Assembly (NCBI GenBank): GCA_902793295.1
Contig: CADBDA010000014.1
Coordinates: forward strand, 1 to 64,000
DNA: 64,000 nucleotides
From: an uncultured Bacteroidota bacterium
Lineage (GTDB): Bacteria > Bacteroidota > Bacteroidia > Bacteroidales > P3
Reading direction: 5' to 3'
A program made the position numbers and the translations under genes. Positions 61,670 to 64,000 of this stretch are shown here, in pieces (positions within the stretch are counted from its first letter, which is position 1; every line of letters begins with the position of its first letter). The notes under the pieces are model-generated. The model was not told the DNA's origin, made no database searches, and saw only the letters and a program-made list of their open reading frames with translations.

Positions 61670-63223
61670 TCAGTTCTTCACAAACGTGCGTACACCTGTC
61701 TTGTTGCCGCAGGTCAGGCGGAGGGTGTGGCGGCCTGCCGGGAGGCGGCGCACGTCGAGATCGGACTGCGGACCCTGCAGCGTGGCGCGCAACACGCAGC
61801 GCCCTGTGGCGTCGTACACCTCCGCTTCGCAGGGGGAGCTCTCATTGAGGGTCACCGTCAGCCGTCCGCCCGTCGGGTTGGGCGCGATGCCGAAGGCCAG
61901 CCGGCCAGCTTCAGGGATGCCCGTCGGGGTCGTGTCGAGGGAGAAGACCGCCGTGAAGAGCGTGTCCTGCGTCACCGTCACCGTCCGCGGGTTCTGGGTG
62001 TCGCCGTCGCCCCACTGCTCGAACATGAAGCCCCCGGCAGGCACCGCCTCCAGCTCCACCTCCGTGTTCACGGCGTATGCACCGCCCCCTGTCACAACGC
62101 CCCAGTACTCATGGTTCACCGCCGTCTCCACGTTATAGTAGGTGGCCGTGTCGAAATAGGCTGTGAACACCGTGTCCTGCGTCAGGTATACCGTACGCGG
62201 ATTCTCCGTGCTGCCGTCGTTCCAATGGATGAAGCGGTATCCCGCATTGGGTACGGCTTGTATCTCTGTCCCGTCGCTGTTGTAGTATATTCCCCCACCG
62301 ACACCGACGCCTTTCGTCGAATCCTCCGTGTTCACCTCCAGTTTGTAGTTCTCCACAATGGCAAGATAAAAACCAAAGGGGTCGTTAGGAAAAATATAAT
62401 CATTCATAGCCCATGGCTGCCCTGTTATGGGATAGCCGTATATACTGAAATCTGCATATCCATAATAGGTCATCGTGTTCCAGTGACCCTCGGTGGGACA
62501 GATATTGGGCATCCCGTCAGGATCCGATTCGGATACATCCTGGCATTCTGCGGAGGATCTCTTCCTTACTAGCGTAATTACTTGTGCATACTCAAGCACC
62601 TTGTACATTGGATAATCCTGTCCCCCCTCCGTCACCCGTGTGATGTTGGTCGTGCCGTAAAGATAAAAATCCGAATCAACCACTATCGGCTTGTCGAAAT
62701 AAGCCTCGTACACATAACAGTAATCCAGCGGTATGTCGTCGCTTCCCTGTGTCATCTCCATGTAGCGCGGCGTGACGGTGTCGAAACGCACAGAATCCAA
62801 TATCTTCATGCGATAGAAATGTGTAGGCGAACTGGGCCTTACCGTATCCACTGTATCCATCTTCTTCATAAGGTAAAGGTATTGCGTCTCCGGGTAAGGG
62901 TATAGCGTATGGTTATAACGATTCGACGTCGTCATTATCATCGCCACCAGTCCCTTTATCTTCAATGGTTGGCTTGTATATTCCCTCTTGAGTGTTCTGC
63001 CAGGGTGTTCTATTGTCCTATACCAGTAATAATAGCAACTGTCCAATCGCCCTCCGTTCTGGTACCCTGTGCATTCATCGTACCAGTGTGTGTAGTAGTA
63101 ATTCCGGTATCGCGACGGAATTGTGTCGCCTGAACCCGACTCCGTCTCGTTGGCCCGAATCAATAATGAACTCAATAACAATCCTATCAGGATAAGATTT
63201 CTTTTGTAAATTGTTTTTTTCAT
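61670..63223 (-). CDS. T9SS-sorted secreted protein with InlB-type repeats
   Basis: 517 aa. Signal peptide 1-24 (ILIGLLLSSLLIRAN). Residues about 25-290 form an unrecognised Tyr-rich domain. Two divergent InlB B-repeat-like modules follow (about 300-430: YNSDGTEIQAVPNAGYRFIHWNDGSTENPRTVYLTQDTVFTAYF and NTEVELEAVPAGGFMFEQWGDGDTQNPRTVTVTQDTLFTAVF). The last ~80 residues are a type A T9SS sorting domain (FGIAPNPTGGRLTVTL...AEVYDATGRCV...LPAGRHTLRLT). The C-terminal part is encoded by clearly GC-richer DNA than the N-terminal part. Function unknown. Confidence 0.85.
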   Translation of the reverse strand: MKKTIYKRNLILIGLLLSSLLIRANETESGSGDTIPSRYRNYYYTHWYDECTGYQNGGRLDSCYYYWYRTIEHPGRTLKREYTSQPLKIKGLVAMIMTTSNRYNHTLYPYPETQYLYLMKKMDTVDTVRPSSPTHFYRMKILDSVRFDTVTPRYMEMTQGSDDIPLDYCYVYEAYFDKPIVVDSDFYLYGTTNITRVTEGGQDYPMYKVLEYAQVITLVRKRSSAECQDVSESDPDGMPNICPTEGHWNTMTYYGYADFSIYGYPITGQPWAMNDYIFPNDPFGFYLAIVENYKLEVNTEDSTKGVGVGGGIYYNSDGTEIQAVPNAGYRFIHWNDGSTENPRTVYLTQDTVFTAYFDTATYYNVETAVNHEYWGVVTGGGAYAVNTEVELEAVPAGGFMFEQWGDGDTQNPRTVTVTQDTLFTAVFSLDTTPTGIPEAGRLAFGIAPNPTGGRLTVTLNESSPCEAEVYDATGRCVLRATLQGPQSDLDVRRLPAGRHTLRLTCGNKTGVRTFVKN

Positions 63224-63264
63224 GACTTTTTTTACATTAAAATTATTCTCTTTGTTTCAAAAGG

Positions 63265-64000
63265 CTACCATTCCTTACATACATCGTCTTTTCTTATGGT
63301 GTATGGATCAAAGTGAATGAATTTTACATCATAATCTTGCCAAATATCATCAAAACGATTCTGAATAAAGAATTTACGATACCCTGTTCCCATATCGATT
63401 TTCGAATGGAGCGAATACGTGACTTCATGTTTTTGGCAGGATTTTATTACTTCCCCGGGATTGGGAGTCCGTTGGTATAGTATATACTGATGCATCCCTG
63501 TTTCAGCATCTATTCCGCTCCACAGAAGTTGGTCTCCTCCCAAATTGTACCTGCATAGTGACTGGAGATTTATTTCCTCTGCTTGCAGACGGTGCATCAT
63601 ATGATAAACACCTATTGCTGACGACCAATAGTTTAGGTCTGTTGTGTGAGCCCTGCCACCATAATGGTGCTGTAATGTAGCTGTAGCGTCATATTCCGGC
63701 ACATAGACAATGTCATCCAATCCATAATCGCCCTCATCGAACAAACCTTCCATTGTTGCGTATGTCCTATTCGACAAATCATGTCGAAAAGTTAACAGGC
63801 CCTCTCGTTCCGCTTCTGGATTCAACATCCGGAAAGACACTGCGAATTCCTCATCAAAAACACTGCACAACCTCGGTGTTTCAACAACGGCATATTGATG
63901 ACCCAAAACCTGTTCATCTGCTATTGTAAGTAAATAAAAATCAAGTGGGTGGTAGTACGGGTTCAATTCCATCCCACCTAAAACTTGAACTGTCTCCTTT
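63265..64000 (-). CDS. Hypothetical protein, 5' end cut by the window edge
   Basis: At least 244 codons; the frame stays open to the right edge, and the Met at 63972 may or may not be the start. Segments: NPYYHPLDFYLLTIADEQVLGHQYAVV, VSFRMLNPEAEREGLLTF, YGLDDIVYVPEYDATATLQHHYGGRA, and a C-terminus HFDPYTIRKDDVCKEW. No family recognised; no repeat or sorting domain at the C-terminus. It precedes the InlB-repeat gene by 41 nt in the same direction and may form a unit with it. A distant FYLAIVENY/FYLLTIADE resemblance to that neighbour's middle part is noted but weak. Confidence 0.55.
   Translation of the reverse strand, partial: KETVQVLGGMELNPYYHPLDFYLLTIADEQVLGHQYAVVETPRLCSVFDEEFAVSFRMLNPEAEREGLLTFRHDLSNRTYATMEGLFDEGDYGLDDIVYVPEYDATATLQHHYGGRAHTTDLNYWSSAIGVYHMMHRLQAEEINLQSLCRYNLGGDQLLWSGIDAETGMHQYILYQRTPNPGEVIKSCQKHEVTYSLHSKIDMGTGYRKFFIQNRFDDIWQDYDVKFIHFDPYTIRKDDVCKEW

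Overview
The window is chromosomal DNA of a member of the Bacteroidota, very probably order Bacteroidales. The evidence is direct: promoters of the Bacteroidota type (TTTG, 19-20 nt, TAnnTTTG) rather than sigma-70 hexamers; almost no Shine-Dalgarno sequences; type IX secretion (T9SS) C-terminal sorting domains; a GldD-type lipoprotein and a PorE-like OmpA protein; DUF2723, DUF4369-TlpA and DUF2520 families; and an rpsL-rpsG-fusA-rpsJ order without tuf. It is mostly core genome. No rRNA, tRNA, CRISPR array, insertion sequence, phage or defence island was seen.

Layout. 265-3262: small outer-membrane protein, RbfA, LolC/E-type ABC permease and an unusual Cys-rich, Tat-like protein. 3337-7518: small lipoprotein, SprT-like protease, 56-aa protein, LptE and a DUF2723 membrane protein. 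7508-11968: PBP2 and RodA (rod-shape peptidoglycan synthesis), then ClpX. 12283-16798: PorE-like protein, MiaA and an ECF sigma factor. 16871-28806 is almost entirely minus strand: secreted exo/endonuclease-phosphatase, tiny acidic lipoprotein, a lone RnfA, an OadA-type carboxyltransferase, TatD, a DUF2520 protein, a DUF2795 protein, a cobalamin adenosyltransferase/NifU/Mrp cluster, and Nudix, TlpA-like and S41 protease genes.

29290-47890 is one long plus-strand ribosomal superoperon (str, S10, spc and alpha gene sets: 27 ribosomal proteins with fusA, secY, map, infA and rpoA). It starts at a textbook promoter with a stem-loop at the very 5' end of the RNA and ends in two tandem intrinsic terminators. 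Several gaps inside it hold good stem-loops.

48159-64000: a 1991-aa modular T9SS surface protein, enolase, ThiL, Pcm, a stub of a methyltransferase-like protein, GldD, an alpha/beta hydrolase, a small lipoprotein, HldD, a second T9SS protein with InlB-type repeats, and an edge-truncated gene.

Functional themes: envelope building (LptE, HldD, PBP2, RodA, Lol-like permease), T9SS and gliding-type surface export (GldD, PorE-like, two sorting-domain proteins), translation, and carboxylate/propionate plus B12 and Fe-S chemistry (OadA-type protein, adenosyltransferase, Mrp, NifU, RnfA). I did not find a convincing new multi-gene system. The observations most worth a second look are the structured RNA elements in the ribosomal superoperon (especially rpsC-rplP), the Cys-rich/Tat-like protein at 2522-3262, the OadA-type protein without its biotin lysine, the enlarged L23 and the GC-mosaic T9SS gene at the right end.
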